From Candidatus Levyibacteriota bacterium (GTDB lineage: Bacteria; Patescibacteriota; Microgenomatia; Levybacterales; UBA12049): a stretch of 14,139 nt of DNA. The DNA is taken from positions 1-14,139 of the forward strand of contig JACPDD010000029.1 of NCBI GenBank assembly GCA_016184205.1, given 5' to 3'. Positions 1-5,980 of the stretch are shown here, in pieces. The stretch's first letter is position 1. Each line of letters opens with the position of its first letter. The notes beneath the pieces are model-generated. The model made no database searches and was not told where the DNA came from. It saw nothing but the letters and a program-made list of their open reading frames with translations. Position numbers and translations under genes: made by a program.

Positions 1-86
1 TTATTCACGGCAAACATAATCACGAGGAAACACGCGCCACTTTTTCACGAAGCGAAATTTATTCTCCAGCCATCATCATAAAAAAT

Positions 87-905
87 ATGCGCGAAGCGGA
101 AAAGCTTGGCGCTTTCATTTCAGAAAAAATAAGCAGAAAAGAGTTCGAAAAGGTACTGAAGGGCGTTAGAGGCCCGGTTGAGCAAAAAGACGGATGGTAT
201 TTTATGTCGGGAAGAGAGAAGTTGATTGGCAAGAGACTTAAAAGAAGAAAGGAAAGCGCAAGAAAATTAGAGATTGCCTATAAGGTTGCAGATGTCTTAT
301 CCTCAGTCCCCACGGCACTATTAATAGGCGTGAGCGGAGGAGTTTCTTTGCATAATGCAGAAAAAAATGATGACATTGATATTTTTGTAATTGCTAAGAA
401 AAATACCATCTGGCTTACAAGAATTTCCATTGTGTTGCTTTTGTTGTTTCGGGGGAAGTACAGAAAAAGATTGGATAGAAAAGTCGCAGATAAAATCTGT
501 CTTAATATGCTAATAGATGAGAAGGGATTAACTTTTCCAAATGAAAGACAGGACTTGTATACGGCTCATGAGATAGTACAGATGAAGCCAATTTTTAACA
601 GAAATAAAACTTATGAGAAATTCCTTGGACAAAACACATGGGTATTAGGCTTTATGCCAAACGCACTTGAAAAGATTAAAGATAAGAGATTAAAGATTAA
701 AGATAGAAAAAAACTATCTGCGATTGCCTATTTGCTGCCGGCCGTTGAATTTCTTGTTAAAGAAATTCAATTATGGTATATCAAAAGACACATGAGTCGG
801 GAAACGATTTCAGGGGAAATGCTTGCATTCCATCCATTAAATAACAAAGAAAAAATAATGCAAGCTTATGATGCAAGGCTTAAAAAATATGGACAAAAAA
901 TTTAA
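87..905 (+). CDS. Nucleotidyltransferase-like protein, conserved hypothetical (5' end uncertain, possibly partial)
   Basis: Recognised by pattern as a nucleotidyltransferase-like family that I associate with Patescibacteria. The substrate is unknown. Seen: a GWYF..GRE block at residues 36-43, a Ser-Gly-Gly turn at 83-85 followed by Asp96-x-Asp98 (the GS...DxD signature of the Pol-beta-like fold), a possible third acidic residue at Asp144, a hydrophobic stretch at 107-121, a DLYTAHEIVQMKPI block at 156-169 and an AFHP tail at 247-250. Residues 196-208 (KIKDKRLKIKDRK) come from a 7-bp tandem repeat. The start is unsure. Family members usually carry a longer N-terminal winged-helix region. This frame is open from base 3, so the gene may begin outside the window. 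Alternatively, an upstream gene in another frame ends with TAA at 79-81 and this gene starts at ATG 87. No clear ribosome site precedes 87. The 3' end overlaps the CoA gene, suggesting co-translation. Confidence 0.65.
   Translation: MREAEKLGAFISEKISRKEFEKVLKGVRGPVEQKDGWYFMSGREKLIGKRLKRRKESARKLEIAYKVADVLSSVPTALLIGVSGGVSLHNAEKNDDIDIFVIAKKNTIWLTRISIVLLLLFRGKYRKRLDRKVADKICLNMLIDEKGLTFPNERQDLYTAHEIVQMKPIFNRNKTYEKFLGQNTWVLGFMPNALEKIKDKRLKIKDRKKLSAIAYLLPAVEFLVKEIQLWYIKRHMSRETISGEMLAFHPLNNKEKIMQAYDARLKKYGQKI
674..708 (+). repeat. Tandem heptanucleotide repeat, five GATTAAA-type units
   Basis: Five consecutive 7-bp units: GATTAAA, GATAAGA, GATTAAA, GATTAAA, GATAGAA. The array lies inside the nucleotidyltransferase-like gene and encodes its basic KIKDKRLKIKDRK segment. 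The unit is not a multiple of three, so gain or loss of one unit would shift the frame. A second array of the same unit length and copy number lies about 310 bp downstream in the next gene. Confidence 0.8.
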
Positions 906-1893
906 TACAGCCGTTTTGGGGGGAACATTTGACCACCTACACAAAGGGCACAAAGAGTTTATTAGTTTTGCACTTGCTTTATCAAAGAAGGCAGTTATAG
1001 GATTAACAAGCGATGGATATATTCAAAATTCAAAATTCAAAATGCAAAATTCAAAATTAATAGAAAACTACGAAGAAAGGAAAAGAGCTCTAAAGGCATT
1101 CTTGCGAGAAGAAAATGTTGACGATCGAGCAAAAATTGTAAAAATAGATGATATCTACGGAATAACGCTTGATAAAAACATTGATATCGATGCGATTGTT
1201 GTTGTTGAGAAAACTTTGGCCGGAGCCGAAAAAATAAATGCAAAAAGAGAAGAGCTTGGACTAAAACCTCTTAAGATAGTAATTGCTCCATCGGTTACTT
1301 CTGAGGACGGGCAAGTAATTTCTTCATCAAGGATAAGAGATGGAGAAATAGATAGAGAAGGAAAACTTTTTATAAAGCCAGATTGGCTTACTTCGCCATT
1401 AATTTTGCCAGAGAATCTTAGAGAAGAACTCAGAAAATCACTTGGCCCCATTATAGAAGACGATAATTTTAATATCGATAAAAACCTCGTAATAACAGTA
1501 GGAGATGTAACTTCGCAAAAATTTAATAATTTATCTCTAAACCAAAAGATTTCAATTATAGATTTTAATGTTGCTAGGAAGAAAAAGTTTGACACTGTTT
1601 TACAGTTGGGATTTACCGGAGACGAAAAAGTTGTTAAAGTTGAAAATCCCGCTGGGCAAATTACTTCCCAGCTTTTTTCAGCAATAATCAAAGCATTTTC
1701 AAGAGAAACAAGAGTAATAATAGAAGTTTCGGGAGAGGAAGATCTTGCAGTCTTGCCGGCAATTCTTGCCGCGCCGCTTGGCTCACTAGTTTTCTATGGC
1801 CAACCTGAAGAAGGGCTTGTTAAAGTTTTAGTTTCCGAGAATATGAAAGAAAAAGTCTATAGGTTATTGACAGAATTTGAGATAAGTTCATAA
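889..1893 (+). CDS. Fusion of archaeal/eukaryotic-type phosphopantetheine adenylyltransferase and DUF359 GTP-dependent dephospho-CoA kinase
   Basis: Predicted to catalyse the last two steps of CoA synthesis in the cytosol: 4'-phosphopantetheine to dephospho-CoA, then to CoA. The N-terminal domain (about 1-160 from ATG 889) has the nucleotidyltransferase HxGH motif (HKGH, 18-21) inside GGTFDHLHKGH and the ISSSRIR block (144-150), as in archaeal and eukaryotic PPAT rather than bacterial CoaD. The C-terminal domain (about 170-330) carries the blocks of archaeal GTP-dependent dephospho-CoA kinase (PF04019): GDVTSQKF (205-212), DFNVARK (225-231), VENPAGQIT (251-259), SGEEDLAVLP (281-290) and YGQPEEG (303-309). 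A 7-bp repeat adds residues of about 45-56. The start is chosen at 889 because conserved sequence begins there and an AAGG lies about 10 bases upstream. An in-frame ATG at 868 would add seven residues. The gene overlaps the end of the upstream gene. I am confident of both domains; the bifunctional activity is inferred. Confidence 0.88.
   Translation: MDKKFNTAVLGGTFDHLHKGHKEFISFALALSKKAVIGLTSDGYIQNSKFKMQNSKLIENYEERKRALKAFLREENVDDRAKIVKIDDIYGITLDKNIDIDAIVVVEKTLAGAEKINAKREELGLKPLKIVIAPSVTSEDGQVISSSRIRDGEIDREGKLFIKPDWLTSPLILPENLREELRKSLGPIIEDDNFNIDKNLVITVGDVTSQKFNNLSLNQKISIIDFNVARKKKFDTVLQLGFTGDEKVVKVENPAGQITSQLFSAIIKAFSRETRVIIEVSGEEDLAVLPAILAAPLGSLVFYGQPEEGLVKVLVSENMKEKVYRLLTEFEISS
1022..1056 (+). 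repeat. Tandem heptanucleotide repeat, five TTCAAAA units
   Basis: Five 7-bp units, TTCAAAA four times plus one TGCAAAA in fourth place. The array lies inside the adenylyltransferase domain of the CoA fusion gene and encodes the IQNSKFKMQNSKL segment, which sits between the conserved GLTSD strand and the YEERKRAL helix. That position looks like a surface insertion compared with the family. Loss or gain of one unit would shift the frame. Confidence 0.85.
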
Positions 1894-1894
1894 T
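1867..1894 (+). promoter_or_regulatory. Predicted promoter of the glutamate dehydrogenase gene
   Basis: A perfect TTGACA (1867-1872) lies 16 bp upstream of CATAAT (1889-1894), both within the last codons of the CoA gene and its stop. The -10 box ends 8 bases before the ATG at 1903, so the message would have almost no leader. An AGGAG at 1895-1899 is only 3 bases from the ATG, too close for a normal ribosome site. Confidence 0.6.
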
Positions 1895-1902
1895 AGGAGT
1901 TT

Positions 1903-3186
1903 ATGAATGAAAACCCCTGGGAAAGAGCAAAATCGCAACTAAAAGAAGTTGCTGGACGTTTATCTCTAGATGAATTACTAATTTCAAGACTTCTTAGTCC
2001 TAACAAAGTTATAGAGGTTTCAATACCTGTAAAAATGGATGATGGTAGAATGGAAGTTTTCAAGGGTTTTAGAGTTCAACACAATAATATCCGAGGTCCG
2101 TATAAGGGAGGCCTGCGTTATCATCAAAACGTTGATATGGATGAACTTAAGGCACTGGCTCTTTGGATGACAATGAAAAATGCGTTGATAGATGTTCCTT
2201 TTGGAGGGGCTAAAGGAGGAATAAATGTTGATCCAAAAAAACTGTCAGAAAAAGAATTAGAAAGATTAACAAAAGAATTTACTAAGAAACTTGCTTCTGT
2301 AATTGGACCAAATCTTGATATTGCCGCGCCAGATGTAAATACAAATTCAAAAATTATGGAGTGGGTAGTTGAGGAGTACGCTCGGATTAAAGGACATGAG
2401 CAGCTGGCAGTAGTAACAGGAAAACCAATTGGAAAAGGTGGGTCGGAAGGAAGGACAGAGGCAACGGGATTAGGAGGAAGTTATGCACTGCAGGCAATTT
2501 TAAAAAAACTAAATAAGCAGCCAGAAGAAATGACAGTAGCTGTTCAGGGTTTCGGAAACGTTGGAATTTTTATTGCAAGATATCTACAGCAGGCAGGGTT
2601 TAAAATAGTTGCACTTTCTGATTCAAAAGGAGGAATCTACGTTCCGCAAGGGATAAAAGATATTGAAGCGGTTGAAAAATGTAAAAGAGACAGTGGTTTT
2701 CTCGCAGGTTGTTATTGTGTGGGCTCTGTATGTGATTTGAGTAATAGAGAAAAGCTTGGGGGTAAAGCAGTCTCCGCAGTAGACGTACTTGAGCTGCCTG
2801 TTGATATTATTGTCCCAGCTGCTTTGGAAAATTCAATCACAGAAGAAAATGCAGACAAAATAAAAGCAAAAATAATTTTAGAAATGGCAAATGGGCCAAC
2901 CACCCTTAAAGCGGATAAAATACTTAGTGAAAAAGGTATAGTAATAGTCCCAGATATATTGGCAAACTCAGGAGGTGTTGCTGTAAGTTACTTTGAGTGG
3001 TATCAAAATATTCACAGCGAAAAATGGGACAAAAAAAAGGTATTTACAAAACTTAAAAAAATGATGAAACTTGCTGCCGAAGACGTTTACAAGACATCTT
3101 TGGAATATAAAGTTTCTTTGAGAAAAGCAGCATATATTGTTGCACTTAGGAGAATTGAAGCAAAGGCTAAAATATCCAAAAATTAA
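1903..3186 (+). CDS. Glutamate dehydrogenase (Glu/Leu/Phe/Val dehydrogenase family)
   Basis: Reversible oxidative deamination of glutamate to 2-oxoglutarate and ammonia with NAD(P)+, a cytosolic hexameric enzyme in the family. The N-terminal substrate domain shows GPYKGGLRYH with Lys68, the second Lys92 in MTMKNAL, catalytic Lys104 in PFGGAKGGI, and Asp144 in APDVNT. The segment GKPIGKGGSEGR (173-184) leads into the Rossmann domain with VAVQGFGNVG (212-221) and SDSKGGIY after the second strand. The length of 427 residues is usual for the short hexameric class. Cofactor preference cannot be settled by eye, and a relative acting on leucine or phenylalanine is less likely. The gene starts 9 bases after the CoA gene but has its own promoter. 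A hairpin downstream at 3261-3287 may terminate its transcript. Confidence 0.93.
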   Translation: MNENPWERAKSQLKEVAGRLSLDELLISRLLSPNKVIEVSIPVKMDDGRMEVFKGFRVQHNNIRGPYKGGLRYHQNVDMDELKALALWMTMKNALIDVPFGGAKGGINVDPKKLSEKELERLTKEFTKKLASVIGPNLDIAAPDVNTNSKIMEWVVEEYARIKGHEQLAVVTGKPIGKGGSEGRTEATGLGGSYALQAILKKLNKQPEEMTVAVQGFGNVGIFIARYLQQAGFKIVALSDSKGGIYVPQGIKDIEAVEKCKRDSGFLAGCYCVGSVCDLSNREKLGGKAVSAVDVLELPVDIIVPAALENSITEENADKIKAKIILEMANGPTTLKADKILSEKGIVIVPDILANSGGVAVSYFEWYQNIHSEKWDKKKVFTKLKKMMKLAAEDVYKTSLEYKVSLRKAAYIVALRRIEAKAKISKN

Positions 3187-3210
3187 TATAGGCTTTAATA
3201 CTAGAGGACA

Positions 3211-3239
3211 TTGACAAAAGGAGCAACGTGGTGTATATT
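3211..3239 (+). promoter_or_regulatory. Predicted strong distal promoter of greA
   Basis: TTGACA at 3211-3216, a 17-bp spacer, and TATATT at 3234-3239: a near-consensus housekeeping promoter in the gap between gdh and greA. Transcription would start near 3246, about 55 bases before greA and 15 bases before a terminator-like hairpin. Confidence 0.7.
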
Positions 3240-3260
3240 TGCCATACTCTCATTTAAATT

Positions 3261-3287
3261 ATCCCTCATATTTTGAGGGATTTTGTT
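3261..3287 (+). terminator. Small intrinsic terminator or attenuator in the greA leader
   Basis: A perfect 8-bp stem (ATCCCTCA, 3261-3268, with TGAGGGAT, 3274-3281) and a 5-base loop, followed by a T-rich run (TTTGTT). It can end transcripts of the glutamate dehydrogenase gene. It also lies between the strong promoter at 3211-3239 and the greA start, so it could attenuate greA and release a leader RNA of about 40 nt. Confidence 0.65.
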
Positions 3288-3299
3288 ATAAAGAGGAAG
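3284..3299 (+). promoter_or_regulatory. Possible proximal greA promoter (extended -10) and ribosome site
   Basis: TGTTATAAA at 3284-3292 fits an extended -10 element and ends 8 bases before the greA ATG, the same layout as other genes here. The GAGGAAG at 3293-3299 could act as a short-spaced Shine-Dalgarno for the longer transcript. Which of the two is used cannot be told from sequence. Confidence 0.4.
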
Positions 3300-3300
3300 T

Positions 3301-3774
3301 ATGGATGACAAGAGAATTTACTTAACAAAAGAGGGCCTCTTGGAACTTAAAAAGGAACATGACCAACTTGCAAAAGTGAGAAGGCCTGATGTTTTAACCC
3401 GCGTTTCAGAAGCCCGAAATATGGGAGATTTGTCTGAAAATGCAGAATATACTGCAGCAAGGGACGAGCTCTCCTTTATAGACGGAAGAATTGATGAGCT
3501 TGAAGAACTTTTAAAGCAGGCAGTTGTTATATCTGAACCTACCAAAAGCTCTTCGGCGCATGTTGTCAAATTAGGTTCAACTGTTAAGCTTAATATAAAA
3601 GACAAGCATGAAGTTTTTACAGTTGTTGGCGAGTGGGAAGCAGATCCAAAAGAGAAGAAAATTTCTCATGAATCTCCGCTTGGGAAAGCCTTAATAGGCA
3701 AGAAAGTTGGAGAAAAAGTTGAAGTTGAAGCTCCGGCCGGAAAAGTTGTCTATACAATTGTCTCCGTTGAGTAA
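3301..3774 (+). CDS. greA: Transcription elongation factor GreA
   Basis: Rescues backtracked RNA polymerase by entering the secondary channel and stimulating cleavage of the transcript 3' end. The length of 157 residues is typical. The N-terminal coiled coil carries the signature NMGDLSENAEY (40-50), with tip acidic residues Asp43 and Glu46 corresponding to Asp41 and Glu44 of E. coli GreA. The C-terminal globular domain contains SPLGKALIGKKVGE (125-138). The start is fixed by the conserved YLTKEG segment near the N-terminus and by GAGGAAG just upstream. It stands between glutamate dehydrogenase and the threonine pathway genes, each with its own predicted promoter, so it is probably an independent unit. 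The leader resembles the GraL arrangement. Confidence 0.96.
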   Translation: MDDKRIYLTKEGLLELKKEHDQLAKVRRPDVLTRVSEARNMGDLSENAEYTAARDELSFIDGRIDELEELLKQAVVISEPTKSSSAHVVKLGSTVKLNIKDKHEVFTVVGEWEADPKEKKISHESPLGKALIGKKVGEKVEVEAPAGKVVYTIVSVE

Positions 3775-3786
3775 AAGAGCTATAAT
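3758..3786 (+). promoter_or_regulatory. Predicted leaderless promoter of the CoA ligase gene
   Basis: TTGTCT (3758-3763), a 17-bp spacer and a consensus TATAAT (3781-3786). The box ends 9 bases before the ATG at 3796. The intervening bases read TATCTCCTC, pyrimidine-rich and without any Shine-Dalgarno. The -35 lies in the last codons of greA. Confidence 0.65.
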
Positions 3787-3795
3787 TATCTCCTC

Positions 3796-4986
3796 ATGGA
3801 CGATTTTTATAAAAAACTCCAGCAGGAAAATCTGAACGCAAAACAACCTCTAGTTATCGAATCTGCGCAGGGCGCATACCTCACTATAGCAGGACAGAAA
3901 AAACTCAATTTTTGTTCCAGTCATTATCTTGGCTTTGCGGTTGAAGAAAGAATTAAAAAAGCTGCAAAAGAAGCGATTGATAAATATGGTTTAGGTACAG
4001 GATACAGAACTATTGCCGGTACAAATGTTTTAAATACGCAGCTTGAACAACGGCTTGCGAAATTTAAAAAGGCAGAGGCAGCAATAGTTGTCGCAGGCGG
4101 ATACTTGGCAAATATGGCTGCGATTCAAACTATTCTAGGAAAAGAAGATGTTGTAATTTCAGACGAGCTAAATCACGCCTCAATAATCGACGCAATAAGA
4201 CTTGCACAAGTTAAAAATAGATTTATTTACAAACACAGAGATAGGACGGATTTAGAAGAAAAATTAAAAGAAGCTTCAGTTCTTGCAAAAACTCCAAAAG
4301 AAAATGGAGAAAACCCTTTGATTCTAATAGTCACAGACGGAGTTTTTTCAATGGATGGAGACTTAGCGCCACTTCCTGAGATTGTAAAATTTGCAAAGAA
4401 GTATGGAGCATTGACAATGGTCGATGATGCCCATGGAGAAGGAGTTTTGGGAGAAGGCGGGCGCGGCATTGTTGATCATTTTAAGCTTCATGGACAAGTT
4501 GACATAGAAGTTGGAACGCTGTCCAAAGCATTTTCTGTAATAGGCGGGTTTATAACAGGGAAAAAAGCATTGATTGATTTCTATAAGCAAAAAGCTAGGC
4601 AATTTATCTTCTCCAGCGCTTTAACAGTACCGGATACCGCAGCATTAATTGAAGGAGTAAAAATACTTGAAGAGTCTGATGCGCCAGTTAAAAAACTCTG
4701 GGAAAACACAAAATATCTCAAAGACGAATTTAGGAGCCTTGGTTTTGATATTGGAAATTCTGAAACTCCAATTACCCCCGTTATGCTTGGAGATGACGAA
4801 ATTACTTTAAAATTTAGCCAGAGACTTTTAGAAGAAGGAGTTTTTGCATCTGCAATTAGATTTCCATTGGTTGCAAAAGGTAAGGCAAGAATAAGAGTTA
4901 TTCCTTCCTCTTCGCAAAATAAGGAAGATTTGGATTTTGCAGTTTCTGTTTTTGAGAAAGTTGGCAAAGAATTAGGTGTGATATAA
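3796..4986 (+). CDS. kbl: 2-amino-3-ketobutyrate CoA ligase (glycine C-acetyltransferase), PLP-dependent
   Basis: Second step of threonine breakdown: 2-amino-3-oxobutyrate plus CoA gives glycine and acetyl-CoA. It belongs to the alpha-oxoamine synthase family (fold type I PLP enzymes). Seen: NFCSSHYLGF (38-47), the glycine-rich GLGTGYRTIAGT (65-76), NHAS with the ring-stacking His127 (126-129), DGVFSMDGD (181-189), VDDAHGEGVLG with Asp210 and His213, the PLP lysine Lys244 in GTLSKAFSVIGG, and ARIRVIPS (364-371) near the substrate carboxylate. The 396-residue length matches the family. Close relatives such as 8-amino-7-oxononanoate synthase share these motifs. The assignment as Kbl rests on the threonine dehydrogenase gene 10 bases downstream. 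The gene's own TATAAT ends 9 bases before the start. Confidence 0.88.
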   Translation: MDDFYKKLQQENLNAKQPLVIESAQGAYLTIAGQKKLNFCSSHYLGFAVEERIKKAAKEAIDKYGLGTGYRTIAGTNVLNTQLEQRLAKFKKAEAAIVVAGGYLANMAAIQTILGKEDVVISDELNHASIIDAIRLAQVKNRFIYKHRDRTDLEEKLKEASVLAKTPKENGENPLILIVTDGVFSMDGDLAPLPEIVKFAKKYGALTMVDDAHGEGVLGEGGRGIVDHFKLHGQVDIEVGTLSKAFSVIGGFITGKKALIDFYKQKARQFIFSSALTVPDTAALIEGVKILEESDAPVKKLWENTKYLKDEFRSLGFDIGNSETPITPVMLGDDEITLKFSQRLLEEGVFASAIRFPLVAKGKARIRVIPSSSQNKEDLDFAVSVFEKVGKELGVI

Positions 4987-4987
4987 T
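4979..4987 (+). promoter_or_regulatory. Predicted extended -10 promoter of tdh overlapping the kbl stop codon
   Basis: TGATATAAT (4979-4987) is a perfect extended -10 element. Its TATAAT contains the TAA stop of kbl (4984-4986) and ends 9 bases before the tdh ATG. TTGGCA at 4961-4966 could be a -35, but the 15-bp spacer is short. No Shine-Dalgarno is present before the ATG. Confidence 0.6.
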
Positions 4988-4996
4988 TTATAAATT

Positions 4997-5962
4997 ATGG
5001 CAGAAGCAGAAAGAAAAATATTGGTCACCGGTGCTTTTGGACAAATCGGCTCCGAGCTTGTTCCTGCACTTCAGCAAAAACACGGAATTGACCACGTAGT
5101 GACTTTGGGGCACAGTAATGTTCCACAGGATTTTAAAGGTATAGTAGAAACTGGAGATACAAGTAACAAAGAAGGATTAGAAGCAATAGTTGATAGGCAT
5201 AATATTGGAGTTGTGTATCATTTAGTTTCTCTTCTTTCCGCGAGGGGCGAAGAAAACCCCGATCTTACTTGGGACATTAACATGGGGGGACTTAAAAACG
5301 TTCTTGATATCGCAAGAGATCGAAATCTTAAAGTTTTTTGGCCAAGCTCTATTGCAGTTTTTGGTCCCACTACTCCTCGAGACAGTACGCCCCAGCATAC
5401 GATTTTGGAGCCCACAACCATGTATGGAGCTACAAAAGTTGCGGGAGAAAATCTTGTTAGGCATTATGTTTTAAAACAAGGAGTAGATGTTCGTTCACTA
5501 AGATACCCGGGCCTTATTAGTTGGAAAGCAGAGCCCGGTGGTGGAACTACAGATTATGCAGTAGCAATCTTCTATGATGGACTAAGAAAAAAAGAATATC
5601 AATGTTTTGTTAGTTCTGACACAACTCTGCCGATGATGTATATGGATGATGCCATCAGGGGAACTATTGAATTAATGGAAGCCGATTTGGATTTTCAAAA
5701 TGAAGGAAAATGGAATAGTTACAATATGGCTGCAATTAGTTTTGCAGCAGTGCAGCTTGCTGAGGAATTAAAAAAACATATACCCGATCTCAAAGTAACG
5801 TACAAGCCCGATCATAGACAAGCAATTGCAGATTCTTGGCCAAAATCAATTGATGATTCTGTTGCAAGGGCAGAATGGGGGTGGAGTCATGAATTTGATC
5901 TTTCTAAAATGACAGCAATAATGGTTGAAAAACTGCGCGAGAAATTCGGGCAAACTAAGTAA
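4997..5962 (+). CDS. tdh: L-threonine 3-dehydrogenase, short-chain dehydrogenase (epimerase-like) type
   Basis: Oxidises L-threonine to 2-amino-3-oxobutyrate with NAD+, feeding the CoA ligase encoded just upstream. Seen: the N-terminal Rossmann motif TGAFGQIG (11-18), WPSSIAVFG (115-123) with the catalytic Ser region, the Tyr143-x-x-x-Lys147 pair in TMYGATK, and family blocks specific to SDR-type threonine dehydrogenases: YPGLISWKAEPGGGTTDYAV, LPMMYMDDAIRGTIELM and IADSWPKSIDDSVARAEWGW. The 321-residue length is usual for this type, and there are none of the zinc-site features of the other, medium-chain threonine dehydrogenase class. Only 10 bases separate it from kbl, yet it has its own -10 box, so it may be transcribed both with kbl and alone. 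Confidence 0.93.
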   Translation: MAEAERKILVTGAFGQIGSELVPALQQKHGIDHVVTLGHSNVPQDFKGIVETGDTSNKEGLEAIVDRHNIGVVYHLVSLLSARGEENPDLTWDINMGGLKNVLDIARDRNLKVFWPSSIAVFGPTTPRDSTPQHTILEPTTMYGATKVAGENLVRHYVLKQGVDVRSLRYPGLISWKAEPGGGTTDYAVAIFYDGLRKKEYQCFVSSDTTLPMMYMDDAIRGTIELMEADLDFQNEGKWNSYNMAAISFAAVQLAEELKKHIPDLKVTYKPDHRQAIADSWPKSIDDSVARAEWGWSHEFDLSKMTAIMVEKLREKFGQTK

Positions 5963-5965
5963 ACC

Positions 5966-5974
5966 TGCTATAAT
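5966..5974 (+). promoter_or_regulatory. Predicted extended -10 promoter of lysK, exact leaderless spacing
   Basis: TGCTATAAT at 5966-5974 is a perfect extended -10 element ending 6 bases before the ATG at 5981, which would put transcription start on the A of the start codon. There is no good -35 at 16-18 bp and no Shine-Dalgarno (the intervening bases are TACCTC). Confidence 0.65.
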
Positions 5975-5980
5975 TACCTC

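Noticed and set aside
867..872. TATGAT as a -10 box for the CoA fusion gene
   Set aside because: It is 16 bases from the preferred ATG 889, unlike the other genes, lacks a -35, and the overlap with the upstream gene explains expression by coupling.
1155..1691. 178-codon open frame on the minus strand inside the CoA fusion gene
   Set aside because: It is fully antisense to a gene with clear motifs in both domains, its translation is Ser/Phe/Ile-rich without recognisable domains, and it has no promoter or ribosome site of note.
4581..4967. 128-codon open frame on the minus strand inside kbl
   Set aside because: Antisense shadow of a well supported PLP enzyme; composition is typical of a reverse-strand reading and no motif is seen.
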